Shown here: piece by piece, positions 25,425 to 33,638 of the stretch
Numbering within the stretch: the stretch's first letter is position 1
How the letters are laid out: each line of letters starts with the position of its first letter
Assembly: GCA_938028835.1 (NCBI GenBank)
Contig: CALIMJ010000008.1
Coordinates: forward strand, 124,001-188,000
Origin: an uncultured bacterium
GTDB lineage: Bacteria > Sysuimicrobiota > Sysuimicrobiia > Sysuimicrobiales > Sysuimicrobiaceae
Direction: 5' to 3'
Length of the DNA stretch: 64,000 nucleotides
Translations under genes and position numbers: made by a program
The notes under the pieces: generated by a model
Database searches by the model: none
What the model was told of the DNA's origin: nothing
Seen by the model: the letters and a program-made list of their open reading frames with translations, nothing else

Positions 25425-25499
25425 CCCTCGGCTCCCCCGGCCGAGGGTGATGCCCCACCCCCCACCAGCGGCGGCCCTCGCGGCCGCCGCTGGCTTTTC
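25425..25499 (+). terminator. Hairpin plus intrinsic terminator after the small-protein gene
   Basis: First hairpin CCCTCGGC/GCCGAGGG (25425-25447). Then a perfect 12-bp stem CCAGCGGCGGCC, loop CTCGC, GGCCGCCGCTGG (25465-25493) followed by CTTTTC. This is the clearest rho-independent terminator in the window. Confidence 0.88.
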
Positions 25500-25506
25500 G
25501 TGGCGT

Positions 25507-26100
25507 TCACCCGGAGGTTCTCAACGCCTGGATGCGTGGGTGGCGGCGGAGGCGCTGGAGGAAGTTGCGCTTGGCCAGGTACACCGCCTCCGGGGAGGGG
25601 AACAGGTCGGGCCGGCGCTGGCAGATCTCCTGCGGGGTGAACCCGCACACGAAGGTCCCGTACACCAGCACCCGTTCCCGCTCGTCCTGCACCAGGGAGG
25701 AGACCGCGGACCACACTTCCTCCCGCTGAAGGTTGGCGACGGCTTCCTCCTCCGGATCGGCCGCCTCGGAGACCTGGAGGGGTTCTTCGAAGGCGCGCCG
25801 CTCCTGCTGCCGGACCACGTCCAGGATGGCGGTGTGGGTGCACATCTTCAGGTAACGGAGGAGGCTGGGAGCGTTGGGGAAGCGGCGGAACTTCTCGGGA
25901 TCCACGGCGGAGTGCAGGCGGTCGAAGGCGCGGTTGACGAAGAACGTCACGGGCTCGCCGGTCTGGAGGAACCAGGGGTGTCGCCGTACCCAGGCGGCCA
26001 CCAGGTTCTCGTACCGGGCGTACAGTTCCCGCCAGGCCTCCGGATCCCTGTGAACCAGGGCCTGCCGGAACAGCGCGTACGCTTGCTCGTCCCGATCCAT
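25507..26100 (-). CDS. Sigma-70-family (ECF-like) RNA polymerase sigma factor
   Basis: A 197-residue divergent sigma factor. DPEAWRELYARYENLVAAWVRRHP with FFVNRAFDRLHSAV and LLRYLKMCTHTAILDVVRQ corresponds to region 2, and the segment from SSLVQDERERVLVYGTFVCGFTPQEICQRRPDLFPSPEAVYLAKRNFLQRLRR to region 4, whose HTH carries a short insertion. ATG 26100 fits the domain boundary; the longer ORF is not conserved. It converges on the small-protein unit and shares a divergent promoter region with the epimerase. No anti-sigma gene is adjacent. Confidence 0.75.
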   Translation of the reverse strand: MDRDEQAYALFRQALVHRDPEAWRELYARYENLVAAWVRRHPWFLQTGEPVTFFVNRAFDRLHSAVDPEKFRRFPNAPSLLRYLKMCTHTAILDVVRQQERRAFEEPLQVSEAADPEEEAVANLQREEVWSAVSSLVQDERERVLVYGTFVCGFTPQEICQRRPDLFPSPEAVYLAKRNFLQRLRRHPRIQALRTSG

Positions 26101-26197
26101 CCACGTACCCCGTCGGCGAGGCGGAAGGCCCGCGGGTGTGGGGGAGGTCGAAGGAGTATTCTGGCGGGGGACAGGTGACTCCTTGCGGGAGGTGCCC

Positions 26198-27142
26198 ATG
26201 CGGGTGCTGGTGACCGGTGGAGCGGGTTTCGTAGGCTCCCACGTGGTGGAGGTGCTGAGGGCCGCGGGCCACCGGGTGGCGGTGGTGGACGTGCTGGATC
26301 CGGGGCGTGCAGAGTTCGTGCCCGAGGACGTCCCCCTGTACCGGGTGGACGTGGCCAGTCGTCAGCTGGAGGAGGTGTTCCAGGAGGAGCGCCCGCAGGC
26401 GGTGTGCCACCACGCGGCGCAGGCGTCCGTGGCGGTGTCGGTGCGGGAGCCCCTCCGGGACGCCCAGGTGAACGTGCTGGGGACTCTGAACGTGCTGGAG
26501 TGCTGCGTCCGCTACGGAGTCGGCCGGGTGCTGTTTGCCAGCACGGGGGGCGCCATCTACGGGGAACCCGACCGCCTGCCCGTCTCGGAGGATCACCCCA
26601 CGCGGCCCGTGAGCCCGTACGGGGTACACAAGCTGTGCGCGGAGCAGCACCTGGCCGCGTACGGACACCTGTACGGTCTCCGCTGGGTCGCCCTCCGCTA
26701 CGGCAACGTGTACGGGCCGCGCCAGGATCCCTACGGCGAGGCCGGCGTGGTGGCTATCTTCTGCGTGGCCATGCTGGAGGGCCGGCAACCCGTGATCTTC
26801 GGAGACGGTGAGCACACGCGGGACTACGTGTACGTGGAGGACGTGGCCCGGGCCAACCTGCTGGCCCTGGAGACCGACGCGCAGGGCGTGTTCAACGTGG
26901 GTACCGGGGTGGAGACCTCCACGCGCCGGGTCTTCGAGCTGGTGCGGGACGCCACGGGATTCTCGGGGGAGCCCCGGTACGGCCCCGCCCGCCCCGGCGA
27001 CGTGCGGCGGATCTGCCTGGACACCGCTCGGGCCGAACACGTGCTCGGCTGGCGCCCACAGGTCACCCTGGCCGAGGGGATCGCGCGGACCGTCGCCTGG
27101 TTCCGCGCGCACGCACGAACTGGACGGCGGGACGTACCATAG
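26198..27142 (+). CDS. NAD-dependent nucleotide-sugar epimerase (GalE-like SDR)
   Basis: A 314-residue extended SDR. VTGGAGFVGSHVVE is the NAD-binding motif, HHAAQASVAVSVREP the typical GalE segment, FASTGGAIYG the active-site Ser/Thr region and YGVHK the Tyr-x3-Lys. LRYGNVYGPRQDP and FGDGEHTRDYVYVEDV follow. It probably makes UDP-galactose or a related sugar for surface glycans. ATG 26198 with GGGAGG upstream; TATTCT at 26157 may be the -10. The gene stands alone ahead of Ku. Confidence 0.9.
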   Translation: MRVLVTGGAGFVGSHVVEVLRAAGHRVAVVDVLDPGRAEFVPEDVPLYRVDVASRQLEEVFQEERPQAVCHHAAQASVAVSVREPLRDAQVNVLGTLNVLECCVRYGVGRVLFASTGGAIYGEPDRLPVSEDHPTRPVSPYGVHKLCAEQHLAAYGHLYGLRWVALRYGNVYGPRQDPYGEAGVVAIFCVAMLEGRQPVIFGDGEHTRDYVYVEDVARANLLALETDAQGVFNVGTGVETSTRRVFELVRDATGFSGEPRYGPARPGDVRRICLDTARAEHVLGWRPQVTLAEGIARTVAWFRAHARTGRRDVP

Positions 27143-27174
27143 ACGTGCAGGACGACTCTTCCGGGGAGCGGCGC

Positions 27175-28014
27175 ATGCGTCCCATCTGGAAAGGCCACAT
27201 CGCCTTCGGGCTGGTCACCATCCCCGTGCGGGTGTACGTGGCCCAGGAGTCCAAGGACGTGCGGTTCCGGCAGCTCCACGCGGCCTGCGGGACGCCCATC
27301 AAGCAGGTCCGCCGCTGCCCCCGGTGCGAGCGGGACGTGGAGTGGCACGAGGTGGTGCGCGGGTACGAGTACGGCAAAGGGCGGTTCGTACCTGTCACCG
27401 ACGAAGACCTCCAGGCGGTCCCCCTGCCCACCAAGGGGACGGTGGACCTGTTCGGGTTCGTGCAGCTGCAGGAGATCGACCCCCTCTACTACGAGCGTGC
27501 CTACTACCTGGCCCCTGACGTGGGCGGGGCCAAGGCCTTCAAGCTCCTCCAGGAGGCCCTGGCCGCTTCGGGCCGGGTAGGGATCGGGAAGGTGGCCCTG
27601 CGGGAGAAGGAGCACCTGGTGGCCCTGCGCCCTTACGGGGACACCCTCGTGATGGAGGTCCTGTACTACCCGGACGAGATCCGGGCCGTGTCAGACCTGC
27701 CGGGGTTCCCCCTCGAGGTGAAGGTGCACCCCAACGAGCGCAAGATGGCGGTGCAGCTGGTGGAGGGGATGACCATGGAGTTCCGCCCGGAGGAGTACCG
27801 GGACGAGTACCGGGAGGCGCTGTTGCGGGTGATCCAGGCAAAGGTGGAGGGTGCGCCTCCGCCCGAGTCCGCGGCGCCGAGGGAGGAGAAGGTGGTGGAT
27901 CTCATGGAGGCGCTGCGGCGGAGCCTGGAGCTGGCCAAACGGCAGCGGGTTCGCCGCGAGGCGGCTTCCCCGACAGGCAAGCGGGTGGCGGCCATGCGGG
28001 AACGGCACAAGTGA
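27175..28014 (+). CDS. ku: Non-homologous end joining protein Ku
   Basis: A 279-residue bacterial Ku, the homodimeric ring that binds DNA double-strand ends and recruits LigD. MRPIWKGHIAFGLVTIPVRVY is the canonical start. CGTPIKQVRRCPRC with CERDV, KGRFVPVTDED, EIDPLYYERAYYLAPD and ALREKEHLVALRP follow. The basic C-terminal tail (KRQRVRREAASPTGKRVAAMR) binds DNA. ATG 27175 has GGGGAG 6 nt before; GTG 27145 with TACCAT 4 nt ahead is a leaderless alternative. LigD is 6 kb downstream rather than adjacent. Confidence 0.95.
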   Translation: MRPIWKGHIAFGLVTIPVRVYVAQESKDVRFRQLHAACGTPIKQVRRCPRCERDVEWHEVVRGYEYGKGRFVPVTDEDLQAVPLPTKGTVDLFGFVQLQEIDPLYYERAYYLAPDVGGAKAFKLLQEALAASGRVGIGKVALREKEHLVALRPYGDTLVMEVLYYPDEIRAVSDLPGFPLEVKVHPNERKMAVQLVEGMTMEFRPEEYRDEYREALLRVIQAKVEGAPPPESAAPREEKVVDLMEALRRSLELAKRQRVRREAASPTGKRVAAMRERHK

Positions 28015-28772
28015 GCGGGTTCCCCGGCCGGTCCCGAGCCCGTGTTCGCGCGGGGACCTCCGGGTTCGCATTCCCGGAGTGGCGTGGAGCTTTCTACCCT
28101 CCAGATCTCGCCGGGGATCGGTTCCTGTCCTACTACGCGGCGCGCCTCCCCACGGTGGAGGTGAACACCACCTTCTACCGGATGCCTTCCGAAGGGACCC
28201 TCCGCGCGTGGGCGGAACAGACCCCTCCGGGGTTCCTGTTCGCGGTCAAGGCGCACCGCCGGATCACCCACGTTAAAAGCCTCCGCGACGTTGACCCCGA
28301 ACTGCGGTGGACGGCCGAGCGGTTGGGGGTTTTGCAGGACCGCCTGGGCGTGGTCCTGTTCCAGTGCCCGCCGTCCCTGCGGTGTGACCTGCGCTTGCTG
28401 GAGCAGTTCCTGGCCGCGCTGCCACCCCTGCCCCGGGTGGCGGTGGAGTTCCGGCACCCCACGTGGTTCCAGGATGCCACGTACGAGCTGCTGCGCCGTT
28501 ACCGGGTGGCCCTGTGCGTCGGGGAGGACGAAGAGGGAAGCGATCCTCTGGTGTGGACGGCTCCGTTCGGATACCTGCGCCTCCACAGGCTCCGCTACGG
28601 TCCGGAGCCGTTGGGGCTTTGGGCGGAGCGGCTGCGGCAGGCACCCGCGGCGGAGGTTTTCTGTTCCTTCACCCATGACGCGGGGCCCGAGGCGGTGACG
28701 TTCGCGCAAACCCTGATGCAGCTGTGCGCCGCGGAACCGGAACCCAGTGCAGCACCGCTCGGGTATCCGTAG
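28011..28772 (+). CDS. DUF72 family protein (second copy)
   Basis: A 253-residue DUF72 TIM-barrel protein of the more typical subgroup: GTSGFAFPEWRGAFYP, VEVNTTFYRMPSEGTLRAWAEQTP, FAVKAHRRITH, VVLFQCPPSL, VAVEFRHPTWF and YLRLHR. The start GTG overlaps the Ku stop (GTGA), so it is co-translated with Ku. DUF72 genes are often near DNA repair or glyoxalase-like genes, but the function is not established. It is only distantly similar to the copy at 18.9 kb. Confidence 0.87.
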   Translation: MSGFPGRSRARVRAGTSGFAFPEWRGAFYPPDLAGDRFLSYYAARLPTVEVNTTFYRMPSEGTLRAWAEQTPPGFLFAVKAHRRITHVKSLRDVDPELRWTAERLGVLQDRLGVVLFQCPPSLRCDLRLLEQFLAALPPLPRVAVEFRHPTWFQDATYELLRRYRVALCVGEDEEGSDPLVWTAPFGYLRLHRLRYGPEPLGLWAERLRQAPAAEVFCSFTHDAGPEAVTFAQTLMQLCAAEPEPSAAPLGYP

Positions 28773-28789
28773 GGACCAGGGGGGGAACC

Positions 28790-29755
28790 GTGGAAGGAGT
28801 CGGGGGACTGCACCACGTCACATGTATCGCCGCAGACCCGCAGGAGAACCTGGACTTCTACGCGGGCGTGCTGGGGATGCGGCTGGTGAAGCGCAGCGTG
28901 AACCAGGACGATCCCGGGACCTACCACCTGTTCTACGCGGACGCGGAGGGCCGGCCGGGCACCGACCTCACCTTCTTCCCCTGGCCCTACCTCCCGCCGA
29001 TGCGGGAAGGCGTGGGGCTGGCGGTGGAGGTGGCCCTGGCGATCCCGCAGGGAAGCGTGTCCTACTGGGCGGGGCGTCTGGCCCGCTACGGCGTGACCGT
29101 TCGGGGTGCACAGACCCGGTTCGGGGAGCGGTGCCTCCTCCTGTCGGACCCCCATGGCCTAGCCCTGGCGCTGGTGGAGGTGCAGGACCGGCCCTTCGCC
29201 CCGTGGGCGGAAAGCGCCGTACCCGTGGACTTCCAGGTGCGCGGGCTCCACGGGGCGAGGATTTGGGAGGCTTCCCTGACCCGTACGGAGCGGTTCCTCA
29301 CCCAGGTGCTGGGCTTCCGCCGCGTGGCCGAGGAGGACGGGTGGGTGCGCTTCGCTGCAGGTGCGGGGGGCTCCGGCTGCTGGTTAGACGTGTACGAGAG
29401 GCCGCTGGCGGAGTCGGGAAGTTGGGGCGTGGGCGGGGTGCATCACCTGGCGTGGCGCGTGCGCGACGAGGCGCACCAGGCGCAGCTGCGGGAGCGGGTC
29501 GCGTGGGCGGGTGTCCACCCCACCCCGGCCATCGACCGATTCTGGTTCAAGTCCGTGTACTTCCGGGAGCCCGGGGGCGTGCTGTTCGAGCTGGCCACGG
29601 ACGGCCCGGGTTTTGCTGTCGACGAGGATCCCGGGCAGCTGGGGACCTCCCTGGTCCTGCCTCCCTGGCTCCAGCCTTACCGCGAGCGCATCGAAGCGCG
29701 GCTGCCGGTGCTGAGGTATCCACCGGTGCTGGACCCGGTGGCCGGATCCGGTTAG
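28790..29755 (+). CDS. VOC-family ring-cleaving dioxygenase (MhqO/LinE-like)
   Basis: A 321-residue protein with two vicinal-oxygen-chelate modules. The first has GLHHVTCIAADPQENLDFYAGVLGMRLVKRSVNQDDPGTYHLFYAD, the second VGGVHHLAWRVRDE and EPGGVLFELATD. His in GLHHVT, His in VHHLAW and Glu in FELAT form the 2-His-1-carboxylate iron site typical of hydroquinone ring-cleaving dioxygenases of the MhqO/LinE/PcpA group. GTG start 17 nt after the DUF72 gene, so it probably belongs to the Ku operon. Confidence 0.87.
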   Translation: MEGVGGLHHVTCIAADPQENLDFYAGVLGMRLVKRSVNQDDPGTYHLFYADAEGRPGTDLTFFPWPYLPPMREGVGLAVEVALAIPQGSVSYWAGRLARYGVTVRGAQTRFGERCLLLSDPHGLALALVEVQDRPFAPWAESAVPVDFQVRGLHGARIWEASLTRTERFLTQVLGFRRVAEEDGWVRFAAGAGGSGCWLDVYERPLAESGSWGVGGVHHLAWRVRDEAHQAQLRERVAWAGVHPTPAIDRFWFKSVYFREPGGVLFELATDGPGFAVDEDPGQLGTSLVLPPWLQPYRERIEARLPVLRYPPVLDPVAGSG

Positions 29756-29815
29756 GACAGGCAGGCTCCCACCTCTCGCGGCCGGGCCGGACGCAGACCC
29801 GCCCTGCGGGTAGGG

Positions 29816-29821
29816 TAGAAT
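29816..29821 (+). promoter_or_regulatory. -10 hexamer for the histidine kinase operon, with possible mini-ORF
   Basis: TAGAAT ends 6 nt before GTG 29828, which opens a four-codon frame (GTG GGG TGT CGG TAA). The kinase itself starts at GTG 29855 with GGGGGAG upstream. The hexamer and spacing match the leaderless genes, so a leaderless four-codon upstream ORF is possible. Confidence 0.5.
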
Positions 29822-29854
29822 CAGGGCGTGGGGTGTCGGTAACGGGGGAGCTGG

Positions 29855-31702
29855 GTGCTGGGGCACGCTCCGGGGCAGGGGGTTTGGGACCGGTCCCCGC
29901 GCCGGGAGGCCGCGGGGAAGGTGCTGCGGTCCCTTCTGGCCCGGGTCGGCGGCGGGCGCCTGCTGGGGAGCCCGCCGGTGGATCGCCTCGGCGAGCGCGG
30001 CCACCTGTTCCTGTACGTGCTGGCGTACCGCTGGCTCAGCCTGCTGCCGGCGACTCTGGCAGTGTTCTCCGCGCCTGCGGCGCCGACCCCACGCACGCTC
30101 CTGGCCGCGGTGGTCAGCTACAACCTATGCATCACCCTGTTCCACCGGTGGCTCAACAACGCGGTCCTACGGTGGCCGGTCCTGCTGGGCCTGGACATCC
30201 TCCTGTGCGGTGTGGCGGTGGCCGCAAGCGGCGGAACCCGCAGTCCGTACTACCTGTACGTGTTGAGTCCGCTGTTCGGCGCGGGCGTGTTCTTCCGGAC
30301 CCGTGGGGGGCTGGTGGCGGCCGGAGCCACCGCCGCCGCGTACAGCGTGGCGGTGGCGGTGGACAGTCTGGCCTTTGCGGGGTTGTTTGACCCGGTGTCG
30401 GCCAGCATCCAGGTGGCTGGGTTCTTCCTGATCGGCGGGCTTTTCAGCAGCTTCGCGTCCCTGCTGGAGGACCAGCGGGCCAACGCGCGGCTGCTGGAGC
30501 AGGTCCGGACCGAGCTGGTCCGCAAGACCAGGGAGCTGCAGCGGACCAACCGCGAGCTACGGTCCCTGCACTCCCTGGCGGTGGCTCTTCAGTCTGCGGC
30601 CGTGGACGTACACGACGTGCAGGGCCGGGTTCTCCTGAGCTTGACGGAGGAACTGGGTTACCCCCGGGCCTGGATGGCCCTGGTAGACCACGGAGACCTC
30701 AGCCTCACCGGGTGGATGATGGCCGCCCGCGGCGAGGGCCTGACGGAGGATGTTCCCCCCACCCTCCGGCTGGCCCTCCGGGAGGTCCTGGGACCTCTGG
30801 CCCAGGCCCTGGGCGCAGGGGCGCGGCAGGTGGTGAGCGGGCCGGCCGCTTTCCCTCCGGGCTCGGGGCTGCCCGTTCGGGAGGGCGGGCGGTACGTGGT
30901 CGTGCCCCTGTCCGTCCGGGATCTGCCGGTGGGGATCCTGTTGGTGGAAGCGCCGGACGGAAGCCCGGACGACAAGCAGTCCCTGGCCCTGCTGACCTCG
31001 GTGGGGCACCAGGCGGCGCTGGCCCTGTGGAGCACCCGCATGTGCGTGGAGCGCGCCCAGCGGTCGGCCATCCTGGAGGAGCGGAACCGCATCGCGCGCG
31101 ACATCCACGACACCGTCTCGCAGTGCCTGTTCGGCACCGTCTGCGCGCTGGAGAGCTGCCTGAAACTGCTCCCCGGGGAGCAGGGCACCGTGCGGGAGAG
31201 GCTGGAGTACGTGCTCCGGCTCACGTCAAAGGCCATGACGGAGATCCGGCGCCTGGTCTTCGACATGTGGATCGGTGGGATGACCACCGGTGAGTTCGTG
31301 GCCGAGCTTCAGTCCTTCCTGCAGGATCTCGGAAAGCCCGACTCCCTCCGGGTGGAGATCCGGGTGGAGGGGGATCTCACGGAGCTCACACCCTTCACCC
31401 GCAAGCACCTTTTCCGGATCGCGCAGGAGGCGCTGGCCAACGCCGTCAAGCACGCTCGGGCCTCGGAGGTCTCCGTCCACCTGGCCGCTTCGGGTCAGGC
31501 GGTCCGCCTGGTGGTGCGGGACGACGGGCAGGGGTTTGACCCGCAGCGGGTGCCGCGGGGGATGGGGCTGGCGGGGATGCGGGAACGAGCCGCGGCCGTA
31601 GGGGCGGCGCTGGAGGTCCGTACGGGGCCGGGACAGGGGACCACGGTGGAGGTCAGCGTTCCGAGGCTGGCATGCGTCAGTCCGCCCCGGTTCGCGTCCT
31701 GA
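29855..31702 (+). CDS. NarL-system sensor histidine kinase (HisKA_3)
   Basis: A 615-residue membrane kinase. Residues 45-190 contain about six hydrophobic helices (YVLAYRWLSLLPATLAVFSA onward). A coiled linker and a GAF-like domain (LGYPRAWMALVD...VVPLSVRDLPVGILLVEAP) follow. The dimerisation/phosphoacceptor helix reads EERNRIARDIHDTVSQ, with His as the phosphorylation site, and the ATPase ends in DDGQGFDP and GMGLAGMRERAAAVGA. It overlaps its receiver partner by 31 nt. The partner has lost its DNA-binding domain, so the output of this kinase is uncertain. Confidence 0.92.
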   Translation: MLGHAPGQGVWDRSPRREAAGKVLRSLLARVGGGRLLGSPPVDRLGERGHLFLYVLAYRWLSLLPATLAVFSAPAAPTPRTLLAAVVSYNLCITLFHRWLNNAVLRWPVLLGLDILLCGVAVAASGGTRSPYYLYVLSPLFGAGVFFRTRGGLVAAGATAAAYSVAVAVDSLAFAGLFDPVSASIQVAGFFLIGGLFSSFASLLEDQRANARLLEQVRTELVRKTRELQRTNRELRSLHSLAVALQSAAVDVHDVQGRVLLSLTEELGYPRAWMALVDHGDLSLTGWMMAARGEGLTEDVPPTLRLALREVLGPLAQALGAGARQVVSGPAAFPPGSGLPVREGGRYVVVPLSVRDLPVGILLVEAPDGSPDDKQSLALLTSVGHQAALALWSTRMCVERAQRSAILEERNRIARDIHDTVSQCLFGTVCALESCLKLLPGEQGTVRERLEYVLRLTSKAMTEIRRLVFDMWIGGMTTGEFVAELQSFLQDLGKPDSLRVEIRVEGDLTELTPFTRKHLFRIAQEALANAVKHARASEVSVHLAASGQAVRLVVRDDGQGFDPQRVPRGMGLAGMRERAAAVGAALEVRTGPGQGTTVEVSVPRLACVSPPRFAS

Positions 31703-32055
31703 TCGCGGACGACCACGAGCTGGTCCGCCGCGGGCTCGCCATGCTCCTGGAAACGGAGGCGGGCATCCAGGTGGTGGGGGAAGCCCGGACCGGCTCGGAG
31801 GCGGTGGCGGCCGTCCTCCGGGACCGCCCGGACGTCCTCCTGGCGGACCTGAAGATGCCGGAGCTGGACGGACTCGGGGTCCTGAAGGCGGTGAAGGCCC
31901 GGGCGCCCGGGACCCGGGTGGTGCTGCTCACGGGGCTGGAGGTGGACGAGGCTATCCTGGAAGCCGTCTACCAGGGCGCGGACGGCTTCCTGTTCAAGGA
32001 CGTGCCACCTGCGGAGCTGTGCAGGGCCATCCGCGTGATCGCAGCGCGGAGATGA
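31672..32055 (+). pseudogene. NarL-type response regulator lacking its HTH domain
   Basis: A 127-residue receiver of the NarL/FixJ class: VLIADDHELVRRGLAMLLE, phospho-Asp in LLADLKMP, and FLFKDVPPAELCRAIRVIA. Normal members continue with a linker and LuxR-type HTH of about 80 residues; here the frame stops at AARR, and the next bases are the interior of a fructose-bisphosphate aldolase/phosphatase gene. I infer a deletion that removed the output domain. A functional stand-alone receiver is possible, but the join argues against design. Confidence 0.75.
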
Positions 32056-32849
32056 CTTTCGAGGAGCGGCCCAGCGAGTCCATCATGGTCTGGGCGGCGG
32101 ACAAGACGGAGCCGGGTGCCTTCAACCTGCCCCTGTACCTGGCGTTCGCGGACCCCATGGATGGGTCCGGCCTGCTCCTGTCCCGGGACCTCCACGCGGG
32201 CTTCCGGTTCGTGGTCATGGACGTGGATCACACGGAAGGGGACCGGGTGATCAGCCTGGACGTGCCGGAGCGCCTGTACGACCTTGCCGCCCTCCTGCGG
32301 GACACCCACCGGTTCGTGGTGGAGTCCATCTGGTCGAGGACGTACCCTGGGGACCAGGCGGTGGCCGTGAGCACTACCCGCCTGCGCAACATCGCGGGGC
32401 GCTACGTGGGTAAGGACGACCCGGTGGCCGTCGTGCGGGTCCAGAACCGGTTCCCCGCTACGGAGGAGTTCGGCCCGCCCTTCGCCCTGGGGCAGTTCGT
32501 GGCGCGGGACACCCGGGGGGGCCACAATCTGCCGCTGATGCCGGTACCCGTGAACACGCCGGCTTCCACGTACTTCTGTTGCCCCATGGTTTCCGCCCTG
32601 GGCTTTTCCCTCCGCGAGGGCCGGCTGAGCCAGCCCGTGGACCTCTTCAGTGACCCCTTCTGGAGCGCGGTGCGGGACCGGGTGGCGGAGAAGGCCATGG
32701 AGATGCGCAAGCAGGGGTTTTTCGGCCCCGCCATGCTTCCCTACGCTGAGCTGGAGTACGGAGGGATCGTGGCGCGGATGGAACGGCTGGAGCGCGAGTT
32801 CACCGTGCGGGAGCCGGAGCGCGTGGCTTCCCCGTCGCCCGGACGTTAG
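32052..32849 (+). pseudogene. Fructose-1,6-bisphosphate aldolase/phosphatase, N-terminal third missing
   Basis: A 265-residue reading frame equivalent to the last two thirds of type V FBP aldolase/phosphatase (usually about 365-380 residues). FEERPSE, ADKTEPGAFNLPLYLAFADP, AGRYVGKDDP (Schiff-base lysine) and LPYAELEYGG are all present. The N-terminal segment with the metal-binding His and Asp-Asp of the phosphatase centre is absent. The ATG overlaps the truncated receiver stop. Homology starts at AEMTFEERPSE, one or two codons before this ATG, so the deletion end lies at about 32043-32052. Gluconeogenic activity is unlikely. Confidence 0.82.
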
Positions 32850-32852
32850 GAA

Positions 32853-32917
32853 AGGCCCGTCCCGGTCCTGTCTCCTTCCGGACCCAGGGAGCCCTACCTC
32901 GGGGCCGGGACGGGCCT
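32853..32917 (+). repeat. 13-bp perfect inverted repeat enclosing a branched RNA element
   Basis: AGGCCCGTCCCGG and CCGGGACGGGCCT flank 39 nt that contain two smaller stems (GGTCC/GGACC and AGGG/CCCT). It lies between the aldolase/phosphatase remnant and rpe, ending 26 nt before the rpe start. No T-run follows. It could be a terminator-like barrier or a leader element of rpe. Confidence 0.55.
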
Positions 32918-32942
32918 CCGAGAGTGCCGCGTGGAGGATGGC

Positions 32943-33638
32943 GTGAAGATCGCAGCCAGCATCCTGGCAGCGGACTTGGGCCGGCTGGTGGAGGAGATCC
33001 GGGCCGCCGAGCAGGGCGGGGTGGATCGCGTCCACGTGGACGTGATGGACGGCAGGTTCGTCCCCAACCTCACCTTCGGCCCGGTACTAGTCGAAGCGGT
33101 CCGGCGCGCCACCCGCTTGCCTGTGGACGTACACCTGATGGTGGTGGAGCCCGAGCGGCTGCTGGAAGATTTCGCGCGCGCGGGAGCAGATCGGATCAGC
33201 GTGCACGTGGAAGCGACCCCGCACCTGCACCGGACCCTCCGCACCATCCGGGCCCTCGGTGCGTCCCCTTCCGCAGCCCTCAACCCGGCGACCCCGCCGG
33301 AGATGGTGGAGTGGGTGCTCCGAGAACTCGACTCCGTCCTCGTCATGACGGTAAACCCGGGTTTCAGCGGCCAGGAGTTCATCCCTGACGTCCTGCCGAA
33401 GGTCCGGTGGCTGCGGGAACGGATCCTGTCCCGGGGGCTTTCCGTGGAGATCGAGGTGGACGGCGGAATCAACGAGGCCACCGCGCCGCTGACGGTGCGC
33501 GCGGGGGCTACGGTGGTGGCGGCGTCAGCGGTCTTCCGATCCCCGGACGGCGCCACGAGGGCGGTGTCCCGCCTCCGTGAGGCCCTCCGCCTCGGGGCAC
33601 AGGCGGCTGCCGAGCCGCTCCCCGCCCCCGGCGCCTAG
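32943..33638 (+). CDS. rpe: Ribulose-phosphate 3-epimerase
   Basis: A 231-residue TIM-barrel enzyme that interconverts ribulose 5-phosphate and xylulose 5-phosphate (pentose phosphate / Calvin pathways). KIAASILAADLGRL, HVDVMDGRFVPNLTFGP, VDVHLMV, SVHVEA, NPGFSGQEF and EVDGGI are all conserved, covering the metal-binding His/Asp residues. GTG 32943 has GGAGG 6 nt upstream; GTG 32931 overlaps that site. A Pro/Ala tail extends the C terminus slightly. Confidence 0.93.
   Translation: MKIAASILAADLGRLVEEIRAAEQGGVDRVHVDVMDGRFVPNLTFGPVLVEAVRRATRLPVDVHLMVVEPERLLEDFARAGADRISVHVEATPHLHRTLRTIRALGASPSAALNPATPPEMVEWVLRELDSVLVMTVNPGFSGQEFIPDVLPKVRWLRERILSRGLSVEIEVDGGINEATAPLTVRAGATVVAASAVFRSPDGATRAVSRLREALRLGAQAAAEPLPAPGA

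Noticed and set aside
25001-27112. 703-residue minus-strand ORF opposite the epimerase and small-protein unit
   Set aside because: Low-complexity Arg/Pro/Gly/His composition, covers a clear sigma factor, terminator and epimerase in other frames; a shadow of GC-rich codon bias.
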